NCBI GenBank assembly: GCA_964372215.1
Contig: CAYJQC010000038.1
Span: forward strand, 1 to 37,297
Direction of reading: 5' to 3'
Source of the DNA: DAIMFL01 sp964372215
GTDB lineage: Bacteria > Pseudomonadota > Alphaproteobacteria > Dongiales > Dongiaceae
DNA: 37,297 bases
Positions 14,347 to 23,011 of this stretch are shown here, one piece after another. How positions within the stretch are numbered: the stretch's first letter is position 1; every line of letters begins with the position of its first letter. A model generated the notes under the pieces. It had not been told where the DNA came from. It searched no databases and saw only the letters and a list, made by a program, of their open reading frames with translations. The translations under genes and the position numbers were made by a program.

Positions 14347-14391
14347 TAGGGATTTGTACACCCTGCGTCCCTAGCCTCGGGACTCCGAGGC
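14347..14391 (+). repeat. Two adjacent stem-loops upstream of the GT-C-like gene
   Basis: TAGGGA (14347-14352) pairs with TCCCTA (14368-14373). Directly after it, GCCTCGG-GACT-CCGAGGC (14374-14391) makes a seven-base perfect stem with a four-base loop. They end 32 bases before the ATG at 14424. No T-run follows, so they look more like leader RNA structure than a terminator of the upstream gene. Confidence 0.4.
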
Positions 14392-14423
14392 AGCGCAGCC
14401 AGCCGGCGGGATTCCTTGCAGCC

Positions 14424-16229
14424 ATGAGCGTATTCGGAAAGCACGTGGCGGCGCCGGGCCTGCGTCGGGCCGGGTCCGCGGCCCAGGGCTGGCGCCGGTC
14501 TGCGGCGCTCGCGGCCATCGTCGCGATCGCCCTGCTGCACGGCCTGCTGCTCTACTCCTCCGCCGGCTACGACGACAGCCACATCACCTATTGGGCGGCC
14601 TACGCGCTCTCGACCTTCGGCGACATCGTCAACTACAACGGAGCGCGGATCGAGCAATCGTCGAGCCTGCTCCTGGTCGTCATCCTCGCCGGCCTGCATC
14701 GGCTGTTCCAGGCCGACCTGGCGAGCCTCGGCGCCCTGACGTCGATGGCCAGCGGTGCGCTGGCGCTGGTCCTCGCATGCCTGCTGGCGCGGCGCCTGGG
14801 GCTGGCCGCCACTTGGCGCGTCGCCTTGATTCTGGCGCTCTCGCCCCAGCTTGTATTTTGGTCCTACAGCGGCATGGAAGCGCCGCTCGCCGCCGCTTGC
14901 GTCGTCTGGTTCCTGCTGGCGGTCCTGGACGGGCTGCACCGGGGGCTGTCGCCGCTACGCCTGGGCCACCTGCTGCTCGCCGCCTTGCCGCTGTTCGCGG
15001 TGCGGCCGGAGAGCTTCTTCGTCGCCATCGCCTTTCTCGGCGGGCTGCTGATCTGCCTCTGGCCGTTCGGGTGGCTCTACGGCGCGCTGCGCGTCGGGCG
15101 TCGGGCTGTCGCCATCCGGCTGGTCGCAATGATCGCGAGCCTGTGCCTGGCGTTCGCGCTGCTCGCGGGATGGCGATACTTCTATTTCGGCAGCGCGGTG
15201 CCGCAGCCCGTGCAGGCAAAGGTGGGCGGCGACCTGCTCGACGAGCTCGATGCCGGCGCCAGCTATCTCCTGCTCCAGATTCGCTCGATGACTCTCGTCG
15301 TCATCCTGTTCCTCACCATTTCCGGCCTGGTCCGTGCGCTGGCGCGGCGCGCCGACGAACGGGTCGCCTTCGCGCTGCTGTTCCTCGGCGGATTTGCCGC
15401 GGCCCAATGCGCCTTCATCCTGTTCAGCGGCGGCGACTGGATGAGCGGCGCCCGGTTCCTGGTCCCGGTCATCCCGCTGCTGGCGGTCTCGGCGCTGCTC
15501 GGGCTCGATCTGATGTTTCCCGGCGGCGGCCGCGCCAGGGCCTTCGCCCTGGCGGCGATCCTCGCGCTCGTCATGTTCGACACCGCGACCTTCGTGCTGC
15601 GACTCTCGACCGGCGTACCCTTGGCGATCACCGGGCTGTTCGCGCGGGATGTGGAGCGCTATCTGCCGCCAGGCGCGCACCGCCTGTCCTGGTTCGAGAC
15701 CGCCAACCTGATCCATCTGCGGGACGCCTGGCCGACGACCGTGCTCGACGGCGTGGTCGGCGATCTCCATCGGGCCGAGAATCGTCGGATCACGGTCATG
15801 ACCGGGCAGACCGGCATGATCGCCTTCCATTTGGTCAGCCGGCGCTACGGCGAGGTCGAGATCGTCGGCCGGCGCGGACTCATTACCGATCGCTTTAACG
15901 ACTGTGCCGAAGAGCTCGACCTGCCCTCCGACCGATTCGGGCTGGTCATCACCTACCAGGACCTGTTTCGCGATCGCCCGCAGATCTGGACGCGCTGCAA
16001 TCTTGCGCGGCCCGACGTGATCTTCGATCTGGTGCCGTATGACGGCGGGCCCGACGACTACTTGCCGATCGGGCTGCTGCAACAGACCGGCTACACCCTG
16101 ATCTACGTGCAGTACGGCCCGGTCCAAGTTGGTTGGAGCCGTGCCTTCCAGGCCGAAGAAGCGATCATGGTGCGCAACGATCTGGTCCACCTGGTCGACC
16201 CGGCGCGCTTCGTCCAGCACTTCTGGTAG
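14424..16229 (+). CDS. Polytopic membrane protein, GT-C-type glycosyltransferase-like
   Basis: A 601-residue integral membrane protein with about ten hydrophobic helices up to residue 410 and a soluble C-terminal domain of about 170 residues. The first outer loop holds the acidic YDDSH motif near residue 49 followed by IEQSSS, as in lipid-phosphate-sugar-dependent GT-C enzymes. A later GGDWMSGARFLVP block resembles the motif I recall from AftB-like arabinofuranosyl transferases. It probably moves a sugar from a polyprenyl-phosphate donor onto a cell-envelope acceptor; the actual substrate is unknown. I chose the ATG at 14424 (MSVFGKH) because an arginine-rich stretch and the first helix follow it and upstream in-frame sequence is atypical. 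It is convergent with the glx operon. Confidence 0.72.
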   Translation: MSVFGKHVAAPGLRRAGSAAQGWRRSAALAAIVAIALLHGLLLYSSAGYDDSHITYWAAYALSTFGDIVNYNGARIEQSSSLLLVVILAGLHRLFQADLASLGALTSMASGALALVLACLLARRLGLAATWRVALILALSPQLVFWSYSGMEAPLAAACVVWFLLAVLDGLHRGLSPLRLGHLLLAALPLFAVRPESFFVAIAFLGGLLICLWPFGWLYGALRVGRRAVAIRLVAMIASLCLAFALLAGWRYFYFGSAVPQPVQAKVGGDLLDELDAGASYLLLQIRSMTLVVILFLTISGLVRALARRADERVAFALLFLGGFAAAQCAFILFSGGDWMSGARFLVPVIPLLAVSALLGLDLMFPGGGRARAFALAAILALVMFDTATFVLRLSTGVPLAITGLFARDVERYLPPGAHRLSWFETANLIHLRDAWPTTVLDGVVGDLHRAENRRITVMTGQTGMIAFHLVSRRYGEVEIVGRRGLITDRFNDCAEELDLPSDRFGLVITYQDLFRDRPQIWTRCNLARPDVIFDLVPYDGGPDDYLPIGLLQQTGYTLIYVQYGPVQVGWSRAFQAEEAIMVRNDLVHLVDPARFVQHFW

Positions 16230-16239
16230 TCGCGGGCAG

Positions 16240-16267
16240 AAAAAAAAGGCGGCCCGAACGGGCCGCC
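16240..16267 (-). terminator. Rho-independent terminator of the glx operon
   Basis: GGCGGCCC-GAAC-GGGCCGCC (16248-16267) forms an eight-base perfect stem with a four-base loop. On the minus strand it is followed at once by eight Ts (A-run 16240-16247 on the plus strand). It sits 31 bases after the stop of the 133-residue gene. On the plus strand, after the glycosyltransferase-like gene, there is no T-run, so it works mainly for the minus strand. Confidence 0.92.
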
Positions 16268-16298
16268 CCATGATCGTCGTCTGCCTTGGTCGCGCCGC

Positions 16299-16700
16299 TC
16301 AGAACTTGGCGTAGGCCTTCCTGAGATCGACCATCGGGTGGGTCGGCGACATCTGGAACTTGATCAGCATTTCGCGGGCGATCATGTCGCGATCCTGCTG
16401 GTTGTCCGGCAGCTTGATGCTCTCGGGGATCGTGACCCAGCCGTTGATGTTGCGATCGAACACCGCGGCCCGGCCTTCCTCGTAGCCCATGTGCACGTCC
16501 TCGAGCCAGTTGAGATCGTCCCAGCCCATGATCTCCAGGTACTTCTTCAGGAACGGCGTCAGCCGCGTGTAGTCCGGCACCAGGTTGACGTCGTAGCGGT
16601 ACCCAATGTGCTGGCCGATCTCCTTCTCACGCGCCGTGTCGAGACCGGAAGTCTTGAGGAAGTGGTCGATGTCCTTGGTCGTGTCCTTCTTGGAGCTCAT
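16299..16700 (-). CDS. Uncharacterised 133-residue protein at the end of the glx operon
   Basis: I cannot name this family. The protein is soluble and highly charged, has no cysteine, signal peptide or membrane helix, and looks mostly helical. Distinct stretches are HIGYRYDVNLVPDY (31-44), KKYLEIMGWDDLNWLEDVHMG (52-72) and a C-terminal REMLIKFQMSP-HPMVDLRKAY. The start ATG (16698-16700) follows a GGAGGGAGA site and lies 13 bases after the glxD stop, so it is the last gene of the operon; a strong terminator lies 31 bases beyond its stop. No counterpart is seen beside mgsC in the other cluster. It may be a subunit or assembly partner of the GlxBCD complex, but this is context only. Confidence 0.82.
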   Translation of the reverse strand: MSSKKDTTKDIDHFLKTSGLDTAREKEIGQHIGYRYDVNLVPDYTRLTPFLKKYLEIMGWDDLNWLEDVHMGYEEGRAAVFDRNINGWVTIPESIKLPDNQQDRDMIAREMLIKFQMSPTHPMVDLRKAYAKF

Positions 16701-16713
16701 CTCTCCCTCCTGC

Positions 16714-18093
16714 TCAATAGCGCGTCATGTCGGGCCGGCCGACCGTGTGCTGCGAGCCGGCGAGCGGCACCATGGCGAGCGCCGAGGCCTCCATGGTGAG
16801 CGCAGCGAGGTCCTCCGGCTCGAGGCTGTGGACGTTGGTCTTGCCGCAGGCGCGCGCCATCATCTGGCACTCGATGGCGAGGCAATGCAGGAAGTTGTAC
16901 ACGCGTTCGGCCGCCGCATCCGGATCGAGCCGCTTCCGGAGCTCCGGATCCTGGGTCGCCACACCGACCGGGCAGCGCCCGGTATGGCAGTGGTAGCAAT
17001 GCCCGGCATCCACCCCGATCTCCCTTTCGTAATCGGCCTCGGGGATGTCCTTGTTGCAGTTGAGCGCCATCATCGCTGAATGGCCTATGGCGACCGCATC
17101 GGCGCCGAGTGCCAGCGCCTTCGCCACGTCGCCGCCGTTGCGGATGCCGCCAGCGTAGACCAGGCTGATCTCGCCGGTCTTGCCGACATCGTCCAGCGCC
17201 TTGCGGGCCTGGCGGATCGCGGCGATGCCGGGCACGCCGGTCTCCTCGGTCGCCAGATGGGGGCCGGCGCCGGTGCCGCCCTCCATGCCGTCGATGTAGA
17301 TCGAATCCGGGTCGGTCTTCGCCGCCATGCGCACGTCGTCATAGACGCGCGCCGCGCCGAGCTTGAGCTGGATCGGAATCTCCCAGTTGGTCGCCTCGCG
17401 GATCTCCTGGATCTTGAGCGCGAGATCGTCGGGCCCGAGCCAGTCGGGGTGACGCGCCGGCGAGCGCTGGTCGATGCCGGCCGGCAACGAGCGCATCTCC
17501 GCCACCTGGTCGGTGACCTTCTGGCCCATCAGATGGCCGCCGAGGCCGACCTTGCAGCCCTGGCCGATGAAGAACTCGCAGCCGTCGGCGAGGCGCAGGT
17601 GATGCGGATTGAAGCCGTAGCGCGACTGGATGCACTGGTAGAGCCACTTGGACGAATAGCGCCGCTCGTCGGGGATCATGCCGCCCTCGCCCGAGCAGGT
17701 CGCCGTACCGGCCATGGTGGCGCCGCGCGCCAGCGCCATCTTGGCCTCGTAGGACAGCGCCCCGAAGCTCATGCCGGTGATGTAGATCGGGATGTCCAGC
17801 ACCAACGGACGCTTCGCCCGCGGGCCGATCACCGTCTTGGTCAGGCACTTCTCGCGATAGCCCTCGATGACGAAGCGCGTCAGCGTGCCCGGCAGGAAGG
17901 TCAGGTCGTCCCAGCTCGGAATCTTCTTGAACAGCGAAAAGCCGCGCATCCGGTAGCGGCCGAGCTCGGACTTGATGTGAATATCGTCGATGACGCCCGG
18001 CGGGAACATGAAGCTCTTGCCGAGCAGGCTGGTGTTCCGCTTCGCCTTCTTGGTGGCGGGCGCCGTCGCCGGGGCCTTCTTTTCCTTGGCCAT
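16714..18093 (-). CDS. glxD: Glutamate-synthase-like FMN subunit (GlxD)
   Basis: A 459-residue glutamate synthase central-domain protein, paralogous to mgsC. A basic, alanine-rich N-terminal tail (about 1-20) is followed by TGMSFGALS (106-114), GEGGM at 135-139, IGQGCKVGLGG, the DGMEGGTGAGP flavin loop and AGGIRNGGDVAKAL. Near the end Cys366-x2-Cys369-x4-Cys374 (with PVGVATQDP after it) plus Cys346 match the iron-sulphur ligand region of archaeal-type glutamate synthases. It should bind FMN and a cluster and so can take electrons from a partner. It lies 24 bases after glxC and 13 before the 133-residue gene. Its substrate is not known; an amine-derived gamma-glutamyl compound is suggested by the neighbours. 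Confidence 0.9.
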   Translation of the reverse strand: MAKEKKAPATAPATKKAKRNTSLLGKSFMFPPGVIDDIHIKSELGRYRMRGFSLFKKIPSWDDLTFLPGTLTRFVIEGYREKCLTKTVIGPRAKRPLVLDIPIYITGMSFGALSYEAKMALARGATMAGTATCSGEGGMIPDERRYSSKWLYQCIQSRYGFNPHHLRLADGCEFFIGQGCKVGLGGHLMGQKVTDQVAEMRSLPAGIDQRSPARHPDWLGPDDLALKIQEIREATNWEIPIQLKLGAARVYDDVRMAAKTDPDSIYIDGMEGGTGAGPHLATEETGVPGIAAIRQARKALDDVGKTGEISLVYAGGIRNGGDVAKALALGADAVAIGHSAMMALNCNKDIPEADYEREIGVDAGHCYHCHTGRCPVGVATQDPELRKRLDPDAAAERVYNFLHCLAIECQMMARACGKTNVHSLEPEDLAALTMEASALAMVPLAGSQHTVGRPDMTRY

Positions 18094-18117
18094 GATCCTG
18101 TTCCTCTCTTCCCCGCC

Positions 18118-18954
18118 TCAGAGCACGATTTTCTTCTCGGCGGGCTCCAGGTTGTCGTAGTTCCACAACTGTTTGCCCGACACGACCTTTTGCATGTTCT
18201 TGACGCCGTTCGGCGCCGCCAGCCCATACTGTTTCAGCTTGCGCTCCAGCCACTGGCAGTCGAGCTCGGTCATCTCGCCCGGCACCGCGTCGACACCGAG
18301 CCCGGCAATTTTGCCGCCGACATAGATGGTGCCGTCATACATGGAGTCGCCGAGGTTCTTGCCGGCGTCGCCCAGGATTACCATTCGCCCGCGCTGCATC
18401 ATGAACCCGCAGAACGCGCCGGCGCGGCCGCCGACGATGATGGTGCCACCCTTCTGGTCGATGCCGACGCGCGCGCCGACGTCGCCCTTGCAGATCAGGT
18501 CGCCGCCGCGGATCGCGGCACCGAAGGTCGAGCCGGCGTTCTTTTCGATGATGACCGTCCCGGCCAGCATGTTCTCGGCGAAGGACCAGCCCACCCGGCC
18601 GCTGATCCGGACATTCGGCCCATCGATCAGGCCACAGCCGAAATAGCCGAGGCTGCCCTCGAAGTAGAGCTGCAGGCGATTGAGGATGCCGACGCCGAGC
18701 GCATGCTTGGCGCCGGGGTTCTTGATCACGATGGTGCCGTAGCCCTGGCTCATCAGCTCGCGGATCTGGAGGTTGATGTCCTTGGAGCTCAGCTTGGCGA
18801 CGTCGATCTCTGTGCGCTTGTTGAAATCGACGTCGTAGGCGTCGGGATAAACGAAGTTCTCCGCCTCGGCTGGCTTGAAGAAACGCTGCTGGGTGCGACC
18901 GGCAAGCTGCTCGGTGTGCATCCCCATTTCATGGGATTGGGTTTTCGTGGCCAT
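18118..18954 (-). CDS. glxC: Glutamate-synthase-like GXGXG subunit (GlxC)
   Basis: A 278-residue free GXGXG-domain subunit, paralogous to mgsB. After an N-terminal extension of about 70 residues (FFKPAEAENFVYP, FNKRTEIDVAKL) comes a run of glycine turns typical of a beta helix (GYGTIVIKNPG, GSLGYFGCGL, GRVGWSFAEN, GDVGARVGIDQKGG, GGRAGAFCGFMMQ, GDAGKNLGDSMYDG). It is expected to be structural, joining the amidotransferase and FMN subunits. I chose the ATG at 18952-18954, with GGAAGAG about six bases upstream; a GTG one codon earlier overlaps the glxB stop and is equally possible. The extension makes it longer than MgsB, a difference between the two complexes. Confidence 0.88.
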   Translation of the reverse strand: MATKTQSHEMGMHTEQLAGRTQQRFFKPAEAENFVYPDAYDVDFNKRTEIDVAKLSSKDINLQIRELMSQGYGTIVIKNPGAKHALGVGILNRLQLYFEGSLGYFGCGLIDGPNVRISGRVGWSFAENMLAGTVIIEKNAGSTFGAAIRGGDLICKGDVGARVGIDQKGGTIIVGGRAGAFCGFMMQRGRMVILGDAGKNLGDSMYDGTIYVGGKIAGLGVDAVPGEMTELDCQWLERKLKQYGLAAPNGVKNMQKVVSGKQLWNYDNLEPAEKKIVL

Positions 18955-18956
18955 CA

Positions 18957-19892
18957 CTAGCTCTTCCAGACTCGGACATCGCCCTCGTAGGGGTCGAAGG
19001 TGTCGATTTCATGCGGAAACACGCTGCGGATCGCGACCTCTTCCGAGGCCAGGCCGATGAAGTCGTCGCTCTCGTACAGCACCATCGGCTTGGCGGCCAT
19101 GGTGTCCTTGGCCATGCCCAGGCTGTCGGCCGTGGCCACCAGATAGGTGAATACGCCGTCGAGCTCATCGATCGACCCGCGCATCGCGTCCTCGAGCTCG
19201 GTGCCCTGCTCCATCTTGTCGGCGAGATAGACCGCGATCAGCTCGGAGTCGCAGTTCGACATGAAGCGGTGGCCGCGCCGCTCGAGCGCGCGCCGGCCGT
19301 TCCAGTAGTTGGTGAGCTGGCCGTTATGCACGACGGACACGTCGGCAAATGGATAGGCCCAGTACGGATGGGCCGAACGGATGTCGACATCCGACTCGGT
19401 GGCCATCCGGGTGTGGCCGATGGCGTGGGTGCCCTTGAAGCCCTTGAGCTTGTACTGGCCGGCGACCCGGGCGGCATCGCCGAGATCCTTGACCAGTTCG
19501 AGGCCGAGGCCGATCGACAGGATCTCTGCGCCGTCGATGTCCTCGATGTAATCGGCCAGCTTGCGCCGATCGCCGCCGTACTCCAGGCGATAGCGATAGG
19601 CATACTCGGTGGCGATCTCCTCATCGAGGATTTTGGCGCCGAGCTCGTCCAGCCGGCGGTCGACCTCTGCCTTGCGCTCCTTGACCTCGTGGTGGATGTG
19701 AAAGCCCTTGGCCATGTCCTCCTGCTCCGCGACCTTGAATCGCATCACAAGTTCGCTGTCCTTCGGCTTGCCGTAGAGGGCGAAACCGGTGGAGTCGGGT
19801 CCCCGATGCTTCAGCGACTGAAGCATCGAGGTCATCTCCGTGCCGATATCCCCGCTCTTGCCGCGGTGGATCAGTCCGGCAATTCCGCACAT
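18957..19892 (-). CDS. glxB: Class II glutamine amidotransferase-like subunit (GlxB)
   Basis: A 311-residue Ntn-type amidotransferase, paralogous to mgsA. It starts MCGIAGLI, giving the Cys2 nucleophile, and has HRGPDSTGF, GHTRMATESDVD, SAHPYWAYPFADVSVVHNGQLTNYW and a SNCDSELIAVYLA block. A charged insert at about 60-130 (including KERKAEVDRRLDELG) separates the first strands from the GHTRMATE block. The start ATG follows GGAGAA. It lies 34 bases after the glutamine-synthetase-like gene and touches glxC. It probably cleaves a gamma-glutamyl amide, either glutamine or the product of the neighbouring ligase, and hands the amine to GlxD. The family is firm, the substrate is not. Confidence 0.9.
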   Translation of the reverse strand: MCGIAGLIHRGKSGDIGTEMTSMLQSLKHRGPDSTGFALYGKPKDSELVMRFKVAEQEDMAKGFHIHHEVKERKAEVDRRLDELGAKILDEEIATEYAYRYRLEYGGDRRKLADYIEDIDGAEILSIGLGLELVKDLGDAARVAGQYKLKGFKGTHAIGHTRMATESDVDIRSAHPYWAYPFADVSVVHNGQLTNYWNGRRALERRGHRFMSNCDSELIAVYLADKMEQGTELEDAMRGSIDELDGVFTYLVATADSLGMAKDTMAAKPMVLYESDDFIGLASEEVAIRSVFPHEIDTFDPYEGDVRVWKS

Positions 19893-19926
19893 CTCTGATT
19901 CTCCTTCCTGGCTGGAGCCCGCCGGA

Positions 19927-21393
19927 TCAGGGCAGGTAGTCCCAATAGGTCTGCATGTCCCAGTCGGTGACGGTGGCCATGTACTTCTCCCACTCGTCGC
20001 CCTTGTAGTGGGTGAATACGCGGTACATCTCGTCGGGCATCGCCGACTTGATCACCTCGTCCTTCTCGAGCGCGGCGAGCGCATCGCCGAGCGACATCGG
20101 CAGCTTCTTCACCTTCTTGCCGGCCGCCATCGCTTGATAGATGTTGCGTTCCTCCGGCTCGCCGGGATCGAGCTTGCTCCTGATGCCGTCGTCGAATGCC
20201 TTGAGCAGCGCGCCGGCCATCAGATACGGGTTCACCATCGAATCGACCGAGCGGTACTCGAAGCGGCCGGGAGCCGAGACGCGCAAGGCGCAGGTGCGGT
20301 TCTGGTAGCCCCAGTCGGCATAGACCGGCGCCCAGAAGCCGGTGTCCCACAGCCGGCGATAGGAGTTGACGGTCGACGACCCGATGGCGGTCAGGGCGCT
20401 CAGATGCTTGATCACGCCGCCGATGCAGTGGAGGCCGATCGGCCCCGGCTTGGCCTCGCCCTTCGGCGGCATGAAGGTATTCTCGCCGCCCTTCAGGTAC
20501 GTGTAGTTGTCTTCGAGGCCCGGCAGCTTGTCGTTGCCGAGCTTGTTCACTTTCGCCTCGCCGCCCTTCCAGAGCGACAGGTTGTGGTGGCAGCCGGAAG
20601 CCGAGACGCCCATGAACGGCTTCGACATGAAGCAGGCGATCAGGTTGAACTCGCGCGCCACCTGGGCGCAGATCTGGCGATAGGTGGTCAGCCGGTCGCA
20701 GGTCCTGAGCGCGTCGTCGAACATGAAGTTCAGCTCGAGCTGGCCGGGCGCGTCCTCGTGGTCGCCCTGGATCATGTCCAGGCCCATGGCGCGGGAGTAC
20801 TCGATCGCCTTCATGAAGACCGGGCGCAACGATTCGAACTGGTCGATGTGATAGCAGTTCGGCTTGGAGAAGCCGCCGTCCGGCAGCCCGTCCGGGCCCT
20901 TCTTCAGCCACATCATCTCCGGCTCGCAACCGTGCCGGAGATGCAGGCCCTTGTGGTCCTTCTTGAACTGCTCGTGGATGATCCGGAGATTCCCGCGGCA
21001 GTCCGAGGTCAGGTGGCCGCCGGGATTGACCCGTTCTTCGCGATTCCGGAAGCAGGTGCAGAAGACGCGCGCGACGCGCTTGTCCCAGGGCAGCTGCACG
21101 AAGGTCTCGGGATCGGGAATGCCGACCAGCTCCGAGGCCTCCGGCCCATAGCCGATGTAGTTCTTGTGGCGGTCGACGAAAAGATTGGCGGTCGAGCCGT
21201 AGACCAGCTGGAAACCGCGCTCGGCGATCGATTCCCAGTGGTCGGCGGGGACCCCCTTGCCGACCACCCGGCCGGTCACCGAGACGAACTGATAATAGAT
21301 GTACTGAATGCCGAGTTCGTTGATCTTGGCCCGCACCTGCTTGACGAGTTCCTTGCGGCCTTTGGCGCTGACATGGGCCTCTAAGTCGGTCAT
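19927..21393 (-). CDS. glnT: Glutamine-synthetase-like ligase (GlnT / gamma-glutamyl amide synthetase)
   Basis: A 488-residue member of the glutamine synthetase superfamily, only distantly like gmaS in this window. Blocks in order are QGDHEDAPGQLELNF (metal site), SASGCHHNLSLW, GSSTVNSYRRL and CALRVSAPGRFEYRS (C-terminal arginine and carboxylate contacts). The N-terminal domain has QFVSVTGRVVGKGVPA. The ATG at 21391-21393 is taken as start. In rhizobial genomes such genes are called glnT and sit with glxBCD. Chemistry is ATP-dependent joining of ammonia or an amine to glutamate; which amine is unknown. It follows the FAD oxidoreductase gene after 186 bases and precedes glxB by 34, placing it in the middle of an amine-handling operon. 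Confidence 0.85.
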   Translation of the reverse strand: MTDLEAHVSAKGRKELVKQVRAKINELGIQYIYYQFVSVTGRVVGKGVPADHWESIAERGFQLVYGSTANLFVDRHKNYIGYGPEASELVGIPDPETFVQLPWDKRVARVFCTCFRNREERVNPGGHLTSDCRGNLRIIHEQFKKDHKGLHLRHGCEPEMMWLKKGPDGLPDGGFSKPNCYHIDQFESLRPVFMKAIEYSRAMGLDMIQGDHEDAPGQLELNFMFDDALRTCDRLTTYRQICAQVAREFNLIACFMSKPFMGVSASGCHHNLSLWKGGEAKVNKLGNDKLPGLEDNYTYLKGGENTFMPPKGEAKPGPIGLHCIGGVIKHLSALTAIGSSTVNSYRRLWDTGFWAPVYADWGYQNRTCALRVSAPGRFEYRSVDSMVNPYLMAGALLKAFDDGIRSKLDPGEPEERNIYQAMAAGKKVKKLPMSLGDALAALEKDEVIKSAMPDEMYRVFTHYKGDEWEKYMATVTDWDMQTYWDYLP

Positions 21394-21579
21394 CTACGTC
21401 CCCCCGTCCTGTCGATTGAACCTGTCGCGTCAGCCCGCTGCGCGGACCTGCGTGGGCGGCGTCATGGACTGCGCTGCCCGGCTTTCATTGCACCAATTCT
21501 GTGCCATTGACCCCGATCCTGCCACATCATGTGCGGACCGACCGATGGCAGTAGTCATTTCCGGCGCCCCCTCGCCTCG
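21394..21579. other. Gap between the FAD oxidoreductase gene and glnT
   Basis: This 186-base stretch may hold a promoter for glnT-glxBCD. A TGGCAC motif occurs on the minus strand near 21489-21506, but the spacing to the GC half is two bases too long for a sigma-54 site. I see no strong -10 box and no terminator hairpin, so read-through from the upstream gene is possible. Confidence 0.3.
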
Positions 21580-22920
21580 TCAGCTCCACGGATACGGGCT
21601 GTTGGAGACCGGATGGAGCTTGCCCTGGGCGAACCGCGAGAAGCGGAAGGGCTCGAGCAGTTCGGCGCCCCGGCCGATGATATCGTCGGCCACCAGCTTG
21701 CCAACTCCGATCATCTTGTAGCCGTGATTCGAGTCGGCGATGACGTACACGTTGTCGCAGAACCGATCGAACACCGGAAAGCTGTCGGCGGTGAAGCAGC
21801 CGATGCCGCCCGAGGGTTCCTTCTTGTATTTTGGAATCTGGCCTTCGAAGCGCTTCTGGCAGAATGCCAGGGCCGAGCACCACATATGGGCGAAGTCGTC
21901 GCCGACGATGAAGTCGGGCGAGTCCGGGCCATAGGGATCGACCGCCACCTGGTCGACCGGAGTTTGGATCTTGTAGGGCATGGCGCCGCCCTGCACGCCC
22001 CCGAAGTTGAAATCCGGCTTGTAGTAGATGCCCCAGAGCTTGTCGGTGACCAGCGAGCCGTCGACGTCCGACATCAGCGGCGCGTCGGTGTCGACATGGA
22101 TCACCGGCGGCATCTTGCCGTCGTTGGTGAGCTGCAGTTTCGGGTCGACGCCGAGCGTTCCCTCCTGCAGGCTCCAATACACCCACATCGGCACGTCCTT
22201 GTGGACCTTGCCGTCGCGCGCCTTGACCTCGATCGCCTTGGGCAGTTCCAGCATGTCCCAGATCTGCTTGACCCAGGGGCCGACGCCCACCACCACGAAG
22301 TCGCAGCCGATCTTGCCGCGCTCGGTGACGACCGCCTTGACCGCGCCGCTCGCGTCGCGCTCGAAGCCGGTCACCTGGAGCCCGGTGACGATGCGCACGT
22401 CCTCGTTCTCCGCCTTCTTGGCGAGCCCGTACATCGACTTGGTGTTGTTGGCGTAACCGCCCTTTTTCTCGTGCAGCACCGAGGTGATGCCCTTGGCCTG
22501 CCAGTCCTCGAACAGGCCCCGCATGTACTTGGCCGAGTCGGCCGCGCCCTCGATGAAGGTCGAGGGGTAGCCGATATCCTTCTGCTCGGCCGCGATCTGC
22601 GCGACGTCCTTGTGCATCACTTCCGGGCTGATCTGCATGTAGCCGACCGGGTGATAGCTGAACGCCTCCGGGTCGGATTCCCAGACCGAGACGCTGTGCG
22701 CCATCAGGCGCCGCATCGCCGGCTGGAAATAGTTGTTCCGCACCACGCCGCAGGCGATTCCCGACGCCCCGGCGGCGATCCCGGTCTTGTCGATCACCAG
22801 GATGTCCTTGCCGCTTCCCTTCCCCGACTCCCGCAGGTTTTCCGCCAGGTGCCAGGCGGTGCTCAGGCCGTGGATGCCGGCGCCGATGACGACATACTTG
22901 ACGTGAGACGGTAGAGCCAT
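21580..22920 (-). CDS. FAD-dependent oxidoreductase of the DAO family (sarcosine oxidase beta / glycine oxidase type)
   Basis: A 446-residue flavoenzyme. The ADP-binding motif VVIGAGIHGLSTAWHLA lies at about 10-26, with the DAO-type IACGVVRNNYF and a C-terminal DSNHGYKMIGVGKLVADDI flavin contact. It should oxidise a primary or secondary amine or N-substituted amino acid at a C-N bond. The ATG at 22918-22920 (MALPSHVKYV) is chosen because the fold begins there; the frame is open 95 codons further but that part is proline/arginine-rich shadow reading into the regulator gene. It is the first gene of the glx set and divergent from the GntR regulator, so it is probably controlled by it. By comparison with the mgd genes it may oxidise an N-alkylglutamate, but that is inference. 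Confidence 0.87.
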   Translation of the reverse strand: MALPSHVKYVVIGAGIHGLSTAWHLAENLRESGKGSGKDILVIDKTGIAAGASGIACGVVRNNYFQPAMRRLMAHSVSVWESDPEAFSYHPVGYMQISPEVMHKDVAQIAAEQKDIGYPSTFIEGAADSAKYMRGLFEDWQAKGITSVLHEKKGGYANNTKSMYGLAKKAENEDVRIVTGLQVTGFERDASGAVKAVVTERGKIGCDFVVVGVGPWVKQIWDMLELPKAIEVKARDGKVHKDVPMWVYWSLQEGTLGVDPKLQLTNDGKMPPVIHVDTDAPLMSDVDGSLVTDKLWGIYYKPDFNFGGVQGGAMPYKIQTPVDQVAVDPYGPDSPDFIVGDDFAHMWCSALAFCQKRFEGQIPKYKKEPSGGIGCFTADSFPVFDRFCDNVYVIADSNHGYKMIGVGKLVADDIIGRGAELLEPFRFSRFAQGKLHPVSNSPYPWS

Positions 22921-23011
22921 TGCTGCCTTCCTAATGATCGCCCCGCACTCGACCGCGGCCGGACCGGCGACGGTCGGACCGTGGCGCTTGACGGGCTGCC
23001 GGAACAACTCA

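Noticed and set aside
17080..18960. Plus-strand open frame of 626 codons
   Set aside because: Antisense shadow of glxD and glxC; composition is atypical and no domain is visible.
21489..21506. Possible sigma-54 promoter upstream of glnT
   Set aside because: TGGCAC and GC halves are present on the minus strand, but the GG-to-GC spacing is twelve instead of ten bases.
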